Under the pieces are notes generated by a model. It searched no databases. It was not told where the DNA came from and saw nothing but the letters and a program-made list of their open reading frames with translations. Positions 1 through 11,658 of a stretch of 64,000 bases of DNA are shown here, in pieces. Each line of letters starts with the position of its first letter. The first letter of the stretch is position 1. The DNA comes from Chlorokybus atmophyticus. Lineage: Eukaryota > Streptophyta > Chlorokybophyceae > Chlorokybales > Chlorokybaceae. The position numbers and the translations under genes were made by a program. The stretch is taken from NCBI GenBank assembly GCA_009103225.1, contig RHPI01001715.1:263261-327260 (forward strand), in the 5' to 3' direction.

Positions 1-13
1 GGGGGGGGGGGGG
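1..13. other. poly-G run at window start
   Basis: The window opens with 13 consecutive G. Long G/C runs also flank the 92-N gap at 31978-32069, so this one may mark another assembly gap just upstream rather than real sequence. It lies in or beside a P450 intron. Confidence 0.5.
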
Positions 14-39
14 CAGTGCAACCAACTTTGTCGCGTTAG

Positions 40-1481
40 GCTTGACAGAAGTGATTCCGACTTTCCAGAAACAACAGCATCCATTGAGCACATCTTTGCA
101 AATGTCGCCAGCGCCACAGGTATGTTGCACTCACGCAGTATTGTTGAGGCCCTGTGTTTACTGGTTGGTCCGTCCAGGCCTGGCTGATTACGTTCCTTGG
201 TTGTCTTTCCTTCCAAACAAGAAGTTGAAGGATCTTGAGCATTGGAGTGACAGGTTTGAGAAGGTACACAAATAGGATGTGACTTGTGCTTGCATGGCAA
301 TTGCGCAGTGTGCATAAGTCGACACCGACAGAAGTATATGGGTTTCATTCCTGCAGGTGCTGTACACCAATATAGACATTGTGAGAAAGAGTATAACCAA
401 GGGTGGCCCAGCCACCAACTTTGTACACCATCTGCTGAATGTACAGGTGCAATTTCTACAAACCCTATCATCTAGTCAGTCCTGGGATCATCAGTAGTTG
501 TCCACTATTTCAAGCAAGGCTTTGTGCGTATTGAGGCTCTGTTGTCACTTACTTAGGAAGAGGAAGGTCTGACCGACAGGCAAGTCATGTTGCTATGCAA
601 CACGCTGGTGGGTGCAGGGAGTGAAACCAACAGCACAGGACTGCGCTATGCCCTGCCCTTGCTAGCCAGCTATCCAGAAACCCAGAAGGCCTTGCAGGTA
701 TGCACGATTTAATCTACCCTATTGGCTGTCAGGTGCAGCAAACCTTGCTATTGCTGAACTCATCAACCACCCTCGTACAGGGTGAAGTTGACAAGGTGGT
801 TGGACGGGAGCGCCTTGCCAGGGCTGAGGACTTTGAGAGCATGCCACTGCTGCACTCTTTCATCAAGGAGACCTTTCGCTACAAGGTCAATCTTGTTTGG
901 CTCTCAACTAGCTCTCAACTGCCAAGCTTTACACGCATTGCTGTCGTCCACGTCTCACTCTCGCTGTGCACAGCCGGTGCACGCCCTCGGCCTGCCGCAT
1001 GCCACAAGCGAGGACTTGGAAGTCATGGGGTACAGCATCAGGCGAGGCACACAGCTGTTGATTGACTACTGGACGCTCATGCGGAGCCCCAAGTATTGGG
1101 ATCAGCCCGACATCTTCAAGCCGGAAAGGTTTTTGCAAGACGGTTCGCAGGTGGGTTCATGCAGCCATGGTCAAGTGTTGTGAGAGCAAGCATCTTGCCT
1201 TGCTAGCTTGCTACTTGCACTGATGACTGCTGCTACAGTTCAAGGTGAACAATCCGGCATTCATACCGTGGGGCATGGGCCGGCGCGTGTGTCCTGGGAT
1301 ACTGCTGTCACAAACCGAGCTGTTGACTGTGCTGAGTGCTGTGCTGCTCTGCTTTGACATTTCAACACCCGATGGCAACCCCATTCAGCTTGACGAAGTT
1401 TATGGACTGACACTGGCGCCTGTGCCTTACAAGCTGAAGTTTTCCGTGCGACCTGGAGCTGAGAAATTGATTGCGCAGTAG
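40..1481 (+). CDS. cytochrome P450, 3' part (5' end outside window)
   Basis: Haem-thiolate monooxygenase; by family, oxidises a small lipophilic substrate with electrons from a reductase. Inferred exons: about 40-119 (acceptor uncertain), 178-263, 357-440, 557-698, 781-885, 974-1150, 1239-1481. Visible landmarks in order: I-helix oxygen-binding motif GAGSET, K-helix KETFR (ExxR), PERF-type FKPERF, and the haem loop FIPWGMGRRVCPG with its cysteine ligand and Trp at the usual first Phe of the signature. The stop is at 1479-1481. The overall pattern suggests the CYP2/CYP71 type; substrate cannot be told. The N-terminal membrane anchor and first half are missing because they lie upstream of the window. 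Introns are short and canonical GT-AG. Confidence 0.93.
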
Positions 1482-2566
1482 CTGGTTTCTTTGGCTGCAG
1501 TGTCAGTGTTACTCACCAGGCAGTCATTATCATAGTGCAATAGGGTAGCCCGAATACTCAAGTTGTAATGTAAATTGTATAGTAGTTGTGACTGATGCGG
1601 TGCAGGGATGGGAATACCTGATATACCGGTGTCAATTGAGGGTGTTATTTTGTTGAGATGACTTCAGAAAAACAGAAAAACTTGTTGACAGCTGCAAGTG
1701 ATTCTGCTGGTATTGTTATCTTGCTGCGGTATTATATAAACCTCTCCACCACATGCACTGCCCCATTAGCTTGTGTGTACAGGATATGCGCGAGACAATT
1801 GGCGACATGCATGACGTCACAACAGCATAGCATACCAACCGGCATGCAAACACAGTCACATACACCACCACCGGGCTATATTGACTGCCTGTTTACCTAC
1901 CACACTACCCTACTCTAGACCTCCACGTTAGGCATGCATACATGCGTATTGTTGGTTGATTACCTGTGCAACACACGAGCAGCAGTGTGTGCCTAAGCGT
2001 TGCCTTTAAGATGTTTACCATATGCTCGCACTCTTGTTATGGAGGAGTCACTAGCTTGTAAGTGCAAGAGTGCATCTTGTGTAGTGGTGAGACTGTTGAT
2101 TGGTGATAGTAAGAGTGCATGCCTTGCCCCGGATATGTAGAAAGTGAAGTCCATAAACTCTTGATAAATATCATTGGTTACCCATTATGCCAATGCAATA
2201 CTTGAGTTGTGTGCCTGATGCTGCTTTGCTACTCTGCAGGTAGTTGCCCCAGCCCTTATTACGCCGTGCTCCAGATCTGACTGCCTCATCAGCATTGCGC
2301 ACATAGGACCCAGCCCCTAGTTGTGTATGATTAAATTGCTTGCGGTAATGGTTGTGTGCTTGGTAATGTATTGTGCGTGCTTGTTGATGCCTATGCTTTG
2401 TGGCCCCTTTCGTTTCATTACACTGCCGTATGTTACCGCGTCGTAGCTGGTGGTGTACAGAAGTAATGCTGCCTTCAAAGAAAAGAGCCACGAGGAGAGA
2501 GTGGGCACAATGGGAGAGGGGAGGAAGCAATAAGGCCTTCTCTTATACATTTTGCGCACGCGCGGG

Positions 2567-2635
<69 letters not shown>

Positions 2636-2636
2636 N

Positions 2637-2673
<37 letters not shown>

Positions 2674-4348
2674 CTCGTTAAAGCTAGCGCGTGTAGACCC
2701 CACGCAATAGGTTAAGGCAGCTTGTAAATGGCTTTATTTGTAACCAACACTGCTGTGTACCAACCAACTCGGTTGTGTTTGATTGCAGTATCAGCATACC
2801 ATCATGTTCATATTATGACTATTGGTCAAGTGACAACCTTTTCTGAACTTAAAACAATTTATGCAACATGGCTAGTGCAATGGCTAAAAATTGAATGTAG
2901 ATTCATGTTTATAACAAACCAAAACATATCACCTCGTTGATTGATATACTTTATGCAAGTGCATATAGATAGAGCAAAAGCATAAATGTATAAGTTATGT
3001 GCTCTTCACAAAATGTATTCGGATTGAAATGGTAATGCGTGGCATAAAATTGACGAAAGAATGCAATCGTTATAAGTCATATGTGATGCACCTACCTTAC
3101 AGGCAATATCAACACGTGATAATGTGTGAACATATTGCATGCCACATTCAAATGTCGTAAATACCTTGCAACAACGATTTGCATGCTACATTCATGGATT
3201 TGAATCATTGAATCATTAATAAAGTAGCAATATTGCAAGCGTTACGCATGTACATTTGCATATACTTAAAAATGAAACTTGCATAACATTGCAAACATTG
3301 CGACATGTATAAGATAGAAGTAAGCCCTGAAATGTCTCATACACAATCTAAGACACATTCACGTGTGCATCAGTCAAGAAGCAGCCCCTTGCTAAGGGTC
3401 ACGCGTTACGCTACGTAACTCGTCGCTACTGGACTCGTACAGCGACGCTGCTCCCTAATCAAAGTGACGCTGCTGTGCGCACCGTTAGGCTAAGCTGACA
3501 GTCAACCCGGCGGCACCTGCGGCGGCGGTTGGGAAGCAGTAGGCGGCGAAGAAGGGTGACTACGACAGTCCGACTGCTCAGTGTACACGAAGGCAAGGCG
3601 CTGGCCAGGTCAACACCGAGCAGCAGTCGTTGCATGCTGCCGCTTGACTAAGAGGGACTGGACTGGGGACTTGGGGCAGTGCTGGAGTCTGGAGTCGGAA
3701 TGGGCAAGTGGATGGAGGCGGCGTGATTAGCAGGCGGCGGCTGCTGCCGCCGCTGGTACACGGTGAGGTCATGTGCTTCATAAGCAACATTGATCTTGCG
3801 CAAGCAAGATCGGCCACTCTATGTGGGGAAGATTTCTTGTGCGTATATTCAAGCTGGTTGATTACACTGAGCACTGGCCACGTACTACTCAATCAGCCCA
3901 AGCGACAAGATCACAGTGAAACTTTGCAAATAGAATGTAATGTGGGGCTTTCTTGGGGCCAGAACGCTGCTTGCAGCTGTGACTTCATTGTCTAAGTCTA
4001 AGGTTAAGTCCAAGTCTAAGTCTAAGGTTGTTATACTGGACCGGTAGTACTGCACCTTGCCAAAGGCAGCTTTGGTTTGCTGTCAAAGTCACAGTGCACT
4101 AACACGTGTTAGCATACGCGTAAACCAGTGGAGTAGACGAAAACAATGAGTGCAACGCACTGTTGCTGTTGTCGTGTTCGCTGTGTAAAGCCCATTGGCT
4201 GCAAGCAATAGTATGGAGTTGTAACCATCGTGTGTTGTGGCAGTGGAAAATCCTCACGCAATGACACTTGCAAACGCTTCCCTGTGACAACACAGCTAGC
4301 GCACACGCACGCGCGCGCACACACGCATGCCCTTGACATCATCCAGCC
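1482..4348. other. intergenic, AT-rich, with GA microsatellite
   Basis: Between the P450 stop and the next start I see no supported gene. It holds TGTAA motifs at about 1563-1575 that could serve P450 polyadenylation, a GA repeat, an AT-rich stretch at 2700-3400, and GC-rich sequence with a few short unsupported ORFs at 3480-4000. Confidence 0.6.
2570..2671. repeat. (GA)n microsatellite with one N
   Basis: About 100 bp of uninterrupted GA with a single N at 2636. The N probably marks a collapsed or unresolved repeat length. Confidence 0.98.
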
Positions 4349-6857
4349 ATGATGACGGAGCAGCAGAGATTCCGGAAAGCACCGCTGTTCTTCCTGATCG
4401 GTCTGCTGGTCATTGCGACGGCGGTGCTGCTGCTCGGCTTCTCGCGCGTGGCCGTGCAGAATGGCCGGCAGGCATGCAGCATTGATCAGGAGTCCCGCCA
4501 GGCGCTTTTGCAGGACTTGCAGAGGGCGTTGTTGACTCGTGGTGAAGCCAACACCAGTGCTGTTGTTGTTGGCACGCACGCAGCTGCTTTGGAGTGTCCA
4601 GCATGCCCAACAACCCCACCCGAACAACTGCAGCTGTCGTGCCCCGAGTGTGAGACTTGCCAGCAGTGTGAAGAGTGCCAAGCATGCCCGCCATGTGTTG
4701 CTCAGTCGGGTGCAGTTGTTGAAGAAGGTGTAGGAGTCTCCGGGTGGCACGCGTACCATGACATGGCGTGCGGGGAAGTCCTTACCAACAGGTGGAAGCG
4801 CCGCCTTTGCTTCTCGCCGTTGGACATGCGGTTTAACGCGCAACAGCAAGACACGCCGTGGGTGTTGCCCGAGCTCTCTCTGGAGCTAAGAGTGACCGGT
4901 GCGTTGGCTTTGGCTGGTGGTAAGCAAGGGAAGTTGGCACCCGTTTGCAACGACACGATGCGGATACAACTCATTGGCGATGACGTGCACATCTCGCCGT
5001 CGGGCGTGGAAGAGGTCGCCTGCGGCGTGTACCGACTGCGGGTCCAACTGCCCGCTGCCAATAGCTCGTACGTTGCGAGGGTGCGGATACTACACGTCGA
5101 CGGCGAGGGTGGAATTGATCCTGAGTACATCATGACGTGGCTAGAGAATGTTATGGGCAACCCCAAGCTGCTCAACCAAGGCCCCATAGTGTACAACCTC
5201 GACGCCGGCATCAAAGGCCGCCTGTATGTGCGACACACGCCTCATCCTGGCGGCGCTCTCGAACTCAGCTGGCCAGCCACCCCTCTGGACTACCGCCAGG
5301 TAGGTGGACTTGTGTGTAATGTGGGTTCGACAACGTTGTGTTGGAAGGGTGCTACATCGACACAAAGGCAGGATGTGAAGAATCAATGCTTACTTTTGTG
5401 CAGGAGTTGCCAATCTGTAAAGGTGGCGATACGCCAGGTCGGTGGAGCAGGGCGCAAAACAGGTTGTACCCACCATTTCTTGGCGAGCATCTCAACTGGC
5501 TGCCGTACACTTGCCGATACAACATGTACACGAGCTCAAGCCTGCGGACATGCCTCGTGTCAAAGCTCCCAAAGCGCGTCACTATCCTCGGCGAGAGCAT
5601 CATGGGTCAGGTATGTGTATAGTTGTTCTCGGCATTTGTGCAGGCACACACACTGACACACGCACACGCACACATCACATTATGTGCAAGCATGACATTG
5701 TGTATGACTGCTGTAGACCCCACGTTGGTTGACACGTGTTGTCCTGCACACACGCAGATGTTCTTTTTGTTTGCAATGCACGCGAGCGGCATGAAGCTCC
5801 GGTCCGAGACATGGCCGCAGGGCGGCTTTTACTGGCCGTCGAGCGAGGTGGAGTACCACCGTAACTATGCCAACGCGGACACGGAGGTGTTCGACCACAT
5901 CAGTCTATTCGAGCGCCACGGGCTGTACTCCGTTATTGAGGCCATGAACCAGAACCCCGAAGTGTTCCAGTCGGGCCACCTCGTGATCGGGACCGGACAC
6001 AACGACATGATGCGCAAGACGTTCGCCACATTTGAGGAGAACCTTGCGCTGCTTGTCAAGACACTCAAAGAGAACAACTACAAAGGCCAGCTCATCTACA
6101 TGACCGCACCTGTCCGGCATTATAAGGCGTTTGGAGGCCACCCCGACGAGTGTGTTTGCCCTGATGGCCGCCCACACAACTGCACAACAAACCCAACAGA
6201 CTGCTTGTAAGTGCCGTGCCGCTCAAACACACAACCGCCTAGCATTTGGTGAAGCGTTTGCATGTGCATGTGCGTGTGCGTGCGCGTGTTTGCGCACGCC
6301 TGCGCATACGCGCGTGCACGTGTGTGTGCTTGCGCGTGTGCTCAATTTGGTTTGTGTGGGCAGGTGCGATTGCGCAAAGTATTATGAGTGGTTCTATGAG
6401 TACCCGCCTGGGGCAAAGGGGCTAGCATACAGCGATCAGGGTTTTCTAGACGCTCCGCACGCGTGGAATGCAGAGGGCAAGAACAGGGTCCAGAACGGCA
6501 TCGAGCTCCCGCTGATGTGCAACACGTATAATCGTGTGAAGCTGGCGAACAAGGTCGCCGTGGCCACGCTGCGCAAGGCGTTCCCGTGGCTCATAGTTCT
6601 TGACTACGAAGCCATCACAGACCCTCTGCCTTCCGATTTCTGCTTCGACGGCCTCCATTACGGCTGCTTCCGCAATCATGTGGAAGAGCGCAAGTTGGGG
6701 CCCTGGCAGGTAATGTTGGGGCACAAACATTGGCATGTGTCAATGTTGTGTTGTTCATGTTTACTGACTCAGATGCTCGGTTGATCCGCAGTGCCGAAAT
6801 CTGGCGAATAGAGCAGTTGCCAATGTGCTCGCCAACATTCTTTGCAACGAACAATAA
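4349..6857 (+). CDS. type II membrane PC-esterase / NXPE-like SGNH protein
   Basis: Five exons: 4349-5299, 5404-5610, 5758-6206, 6364-6709, 6792-6857, all phase-consistent, giving 672 residues. Residues 11-31 are a signal anchor (APLFFLIGLLVIATAVLLLG), so a Golgi/ER lumenal catalytic domain is likely. Residues 83-116 are a Cys-rich stalk with repeated CxxC. A beta-rich segment around 200-310 resembles the filamin-like part of NXPE proteins. The esterase part starts at CKGGDTPGRW, then WLPYTCRYN, the nucleophile block VTILGES (about 376-382) and the His block CFDGLHYGC (about 629-637), as in PC-esterase/TBL/NXPE proteins. The Ser of GES and Asp/His of DGLH are present, so it looks catalytically competent. 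Inferred role: glycan or wall-polymer O-acyl transfer or esterase. The start is the first ATG, placed directly before the anchor. Confidence 0.8.
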
Positions 6858-7559
6858 CGAACAACAAGCAAGTGGTGTGCGCGCGCAAAACATTGTACCG
6901 TAGAGAAGGGAGTACTTGTGTACTAGACAGCTATTTATTGCATTGGCAGGTGCAGTTGTTTGTGCACCTCGGCTGCAGTTGTCTTTTTGAGTACTCATCA
7001 AGTAGATTGGTTGTGAACATTCTGCGTGCATGCAGTCAATGCTGATAAATTCATGCTGCGTTGCGTTGAGCGTGCGGGTGAGCCTTGCCGCTGTGTGCTG
7101 ACGTTGTTGCCACTCAGCAAGGCTCACCTGATAATAGTGCAATTCACGAATGCTTGCCAACAGCAAGTAAAGGGGTAGTGCTGTTCACCGCAAACAATGT
7201 GGCATTGCTGGTCGAGCAGGGTTTTGTGAGAGATGCAAAACGGTTGTCGTTGGATACACATTCGAGGTGCTGTTGTGTGCACACGCGCGCACATGTGCGC
7301 ATTTTGCCACTGCCCTTAGAAACAAATCCCGTTGCATCTTTTATGCACAACAGCACAATCCCTGCATTCAGCTCGGAGAGCACATGCATGAAGCATTCGT
7401 GTCTTGCATATTGTGCACAACACCATCACACACACCATCAGTGTCATTAGACTCTCAAGGGTAAAGCTGCGTTCAGCACCGCAGATACCAGCCCCAACAC
7501 TTGGCCAAATTCGCGTGCGCCTGCTGTGTGTCATCACCCGACGGCGGCGGCGGTGGAGC
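6858..7559. other. intergenic spacer
   Basis: About 700 bp between convergently oriented transcription units on the same strand; it carries the 3' end of the esterase gene and the promoter of the recycling factor. No gene or RNA seen. Confidence 0.6.
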
Positions 7560-8700
7560 ATGTGGCTGCGGGCGGCAGGCTGGAGGCTTAGGGCGTCGCT
7601 GTCGTCGTCGCTCCTGCTGCAGCACAGCTGCGAACAGCAGGCCGCTGGGCACAGCAGGTCCTTCGCCGCAGCAGCGAAGCGCAAGGGAGGAGGCGCTGCA
7701 CCATCAGGAGCAGGAGCAGGAGCAGGAGGATGGGAAGGTGAGGCGGCAACTAGGGCGGGCATGGCCGGCGCCGTGGCCGCCCTAGTCAGGGAGTACGCTG
7801 GTCTCAGGGCTGGGAGGGCGTCGCCTGGGGTGCTGGAGTCCCTGACGGTGGAGGCTTACGGGGCCAGGACGGCCCTGAAGGCGGTGGCATCGGTGTCGGC
7901 CCTGGACGCCCACATGCTCTCGGTGGTCCCCTTTGACGCCTCCCTCGCCCCGGCACTGGAGAAAGCTATTAGGGAGGGACCACTCGGACTCAACCCAAGG
8001 CTGGAGCGAGAGTCGGCCGCCGCATCCATACTCGTGCCCATACCCAAACCTACACCGGAACATAGGAAAGCACTCGTCAAGATGGCATCGCAGGCAGCCG
8101 AAGACGCCAAGGCAATGCACCATTCCATGCATGCATTGTGTTATTTTGTGCCTCTGGTTGGACTGACTCTCATTGGGTTTCAGCAGTCGCTAGGAACATG
8201 TTCACACCATCATCTAGTGCGACACTGCACGTGTGTGCAAGCCACCAGCGCGCACGCACGTCCGCGTGTGCATGCATGTGCAGATGCAATTGCAATTGCA
8301 ATCGCGTGCTGGCATGCATCATGTTGCAGTCAGTCAGTCACCCAGTCAGCTGATACATGGGAGTGCGATGTGCAGGTCTCAATGCGAAGGGTTCGGAAGG
8401 AGGCGCTTGAGGAGGTTCGCGCGAAGAAGAGCGAGATGGCTGAAGATGACTTCCGCCGCATAGAAAAACAGGTGCGGTGAACATTCATCCATGACACATT
8501 GCACAAAATCCCAAGCATGCCTTGTTTCAAACCTGCCATGCCACGCTTCATTGCAGTCTATCCCGACGCGACAAGTTAAACTACTCAACTCATCCCTCGG
8601 TGTTCCTTCTCTTGCTGCGCAGATACAGGCATTGACCGACGAGCACATCAAGCAAGTGGGTGACTTGCTGTCCTCAAAAGAGAAGGACATCTTGGCATGA
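7560..8700 (+). CDS. RRF: organellar ribosome recycling factor
   Basis: Splits post-termination ribosomes together with EF-G in mitochondria or plastids. Exons 7560-8111, 8376-8471 and 8623-8700 encode 241 residues. Family signatures: LRAGRASPGVLE, VEAYG, AIREGPLGLNP, ILVPIPKPTPEHRKALVK, then MRRVRKEALEEV and the terminal DEHIKQV...KEKDI helix. About 60 residues before the domain are Arg/Ala/Ser-rich (MWLRAAGWRLRASLSS), fitting an organellar presequence; I cannot tell plastid from mitochondrion. The first intron starts with GC (AAG|GCAATG) at 8112: the Lys-Val join demanded by the family fits only this donor. The ATG at 7560 is the first after a long stop-free stretch; earlier non-ATG starts are possible but not needed. 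Confidence 0.93.
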
Positions 8701-10047
8701 GTGGATAGCATGTCATGAGCTGTCTGCTTTGCTTGTCCTTTTGCAGTTTTGCTTTTCTTTGTTGTTGCATGCTGGCACATTGCCCGCCCGTTACCGCGTA
8801 GCTGTCATGCTAGATTGTTGGCTGTCTGTGATAAACTGCGCTGTAAACTGCAGCCCATCTTGTCATGGTATATGATTGCGTTGCAGTCGTAGCGGGTTGA
8901 CTTGCACCCAACACGCATTAGCACACGCTGAACACAGCGCACAACAAATGACCCTTTTGAGGCAACGGCTCTTGTTACATCAGAATGCGTAGGGCGCAAT
9001 TACAAGGCAAGTCACAAGTCCACACAACTGCAGTTCACTTCATAGCACAAGTAACAGCACTGGCGCATAGCCTCAGTGCTCTGTCATGCCAGCAGAGATG
9101 GGTTGCATGCATGCTGTGGGTTGCGTGTGGGCTGCATGCACTGGTTAGGAACTCAGCTAACATATACAAATGTGCTATCATACGCTGTGACTGCAATGTT
9201 CACCGAGCAAACATGCAGTTGCTTTCTCATGATGAGGGTAACTGAAAGCGAATCAAGTGCAGGACAAGCACACTGTGATGACAATTTGCACGAGCACGCT
9301 ATCTTTATTTTGATGAATGAAGCAATATCATGTGTCAATTGTATTGAAACTGAGGCTAGTAACGCTGCTTCAGGCAATGTGAACAGCACATGCAATATGC
9401 CTATGCATGACTACACGATAACATGGTAGGGAATTGTTGTGTGATGTAGCGATAGGAATAGCCCGGTGGTAAGTTGATGTGATTAATTGTTGGTATGAGA
9501 TTGCATGTGCCGTATGCTGCATGCTGCATGCGTCATGCAGCACTGAACTGTTCGCGGGGGTTGACGTGACGGAGGGGTGGCAGAGCACGCAGCACATCAC
9601 TGCACATCATCGCACTTTTTGCCGTTCGTTCCTTCCTTGCTGCGCGCCACTACCGCTTCTCACCTTCGCCTGCTGCCTGTGCTTCACAGGTTGGTTAATG
9701 TTGGTTGGCTGCCTCCTGCTGCTCGACGCTTGAATTGCATTGCACATAAGGCACTTAGTGTGGTGTAGGATAGGTGGTAAAGGCCCCGGGTGTTAAAAAA
9801 GAGTGTTGGTGTTGGTTGCTTGTGCTTGTGCTTGTGTGCTGGCTACTTACAGATGAGCATGTTTGTGAGATGACTACGATGCATACCCTATGCTATGCAT
9901 GCCACCGGTTGACACCTTGCATAGTGTAGCATACTATCTCTTATACGCACTGCTGCAACGTATCATGTTGTTTTTGTTGTAAATCCACAAAATTGATGTG
10001 ATGCAATCGTCAATGTGTTTGGTAAGCAATCAAGCCTGAACAACAAT
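8701..10047. other. intergenic
   Basis: About 1.3 kb between the tail-to-tail RRF and Psb27 genes. It contains TGTAA at about 8841 near the RRF end and TGCA-rich sequence. No supported gene. Confidence 0.6.
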
Positions 10048-11560
10048 TCACAATGCGTCCTCAGCGGCGTCCAACGCCGCAAGCACACCCGCCCGCACCT
10101 CTGCCGAAAGCTTGGTCCTCGGCCCGTTCGTCGAGTAAAACTTGCCCAGCTGCTGCACCGCAGACGACAGCTGCTTGCATGACTCCTGCAAAGTAAAATT
10201 GAAGCGTGTTAGGCCTTGATCGATGAACACGCGCTGCGAGATGAGCGGTGTTGTGACCCACACCGCACAAAGTGCATTCTTGCCTCAGCGGATACGAGCG
10301 GACTGTCTCGCCATCGTGAGACAAATGTCCGCACGAGCTCTTTCGCCCCTTCTGCCTGTTTCCGAACCTGTGAGGGACAGTAAAACACCAACCCAACATC
10401 AAAAGTTGGAAACTTGCATGCACAACAACACCACCATCAACCACCACCGCCAAAAACAACAAGGACAGTAGAGAGGACAACAACAACTACGCACCTGCAG
10501 CTCTGAGGCCCCGTCAGCTTCGGCGCGGATGGTCACGCGGAGGGCGTCCACGAGGGCGAGGGCGTCCGTGCGGTAGCGTGCGGGCACGTTGGGGTTGGAG
10601 CGGGAAGAAAGCCGGGGCAGCGCACGCAGGATACCCTGCGACCGGGCGTTACTTGTTTACTTTGGCTGCAGTCAAAAAAGCAGCGCACAATGCTCACACA
10701 CGCATGCAGGCATGTATGTGTGTATGCCTATATGCCTGCGTGCACGCGCGCGCCCATACGCGCATGCGCCAATGTGCATGTGTGTGCGTGTGCATTGTGG
10801 GTAGTCAACAACACGCAATGGACTGTACTCTAACACACAATCATGTGCACCCAATACCAGTGATATCACCACAACATCAATGCCAGAACATTTGCAGCTC
10901 AGTGTTAGAACAATCTCAACAAGCTCCAACTGTTACCACACATTGGTCAACGCCCGTGCCGTGGGTATTATGTGCCAACAGAATCACACCATCCACTGTG
11001 GTGTCAAGGCATGGTGGCATGAGCGTCGACAACAACCATGTGCCAGTTGCAAAACACAACGCTGCCTTGCGGGCTTGCAGTGCATGACAGACAGGAAGCA
11101 AACGAGACATGAGCCCTCTGCGTGCGCGTGTGGGACAAGCGTGTGAAAGCACTGTGTGCTTAGCGTTTGTCTTTACCCGACCAGAAGTAGCGAAGAAAAT
11201 AAGGGAAAGCATTCGTTGTAATGTTCGTACTTAGCTAACAGTGCATGCTTACGGCACAACCACAGCACTTACCGAGGCGTCGCCAGCTGCTGCTGAATCA
11301 GCTCTAGCCGCCTTGGCAGTCAGCGACGCCGCCGCCCACGCTGCCACTACCCCCGTCAACGCTGTCACCGCCGCCCTCCTGGACACCCCCGCCTCCGCCC
11401 TCGCCTCCGCCCTCACCGCAGGCGGACACCCTGCTTGCCTTGTACTTGACGTCAGCGGCGACCTCCTCCTGCTCGACAGCGACGACGAGGAGAAGGAGGA
11501 GGAGAACGACGTCAAAGGAGGAGGCAGCGGTAGCAGCGATGCCAACACTGAGGTCACCAT
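10048..11560 (-). CDS. PSB27: photosystem II assembly protein Psb27, thylakoid lumen
   Basis: Psb27 binds CP43 on the lumenal face during photosystem II assembly and repair. Exons (transcript order): 11560-11273, 10635-10495, 10367-10284, 10185-10048; all phase 0; 216 residues. Exon 1 is a bipartite targeting sequence: a Ser/Arg-rich plastid transit part, then a twin-arginine signal SRRAAVTALTGVVAAWAAAS ending AKAARA, which predicts Tat export to the lumen. The mature four-helix domain has the family landmarks ARYRTDALALVDALR, ELVRTFVSRWRD, SAVQQLGKFYSTNGP and LAALDAAEDAL. Intron 3 starts with GC (GAG|GCAAGA at 10283-10282). The ATG at 11560 is 98 bp from the divergent FIP1 start, so the two probably share a promoter. 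Confidence 0.88.
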
Positions 11561-11658
11561 AGAGGACTACAGCCACACCGCCGCCGCCGCCGCCCCTGGC
11601 CTAGTGTACCTCCGTCTCTGTCCCTATCTCTGTGCTTGTCTTTGTGGGTGTGGATGAT
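11561..11658. promoter_or_regulatory. presumed bidirectional promoter, Psb27 / FIP1
   Basis: Only 98 bp separate the inferred start codons of divergent Psb27 (-) and FIP1 (+). The interval is GC-rich and holds no obvious TATA box. Transcription start sites may overlap the coding exon of the opposite gene. Inference from geometry only. Confidence 0.4.

Noticed and set aside
4109-4849. 246-codon minus-strand frame opposite the PC-esterase exon 1
   Set aside because: Antisense shadow of a well-supported exon; it has no domain pattern and does not begin with ATG in good context.
9076-9429. 117-codon plus-strand ORF between RRF and Psb27
   Set aside because: Cys/Met/His-rich composition is that of TGCA-rich spacer DNA; no motif, and it lies between two 3' ends.
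11241-11657. 138-codon plus-strand frame starting before FIP1
   Set aside because: It is antisense to the Psb27 transit-peptide exon and lacks FIP1 features; the FIP1 start is better placed at 11659.
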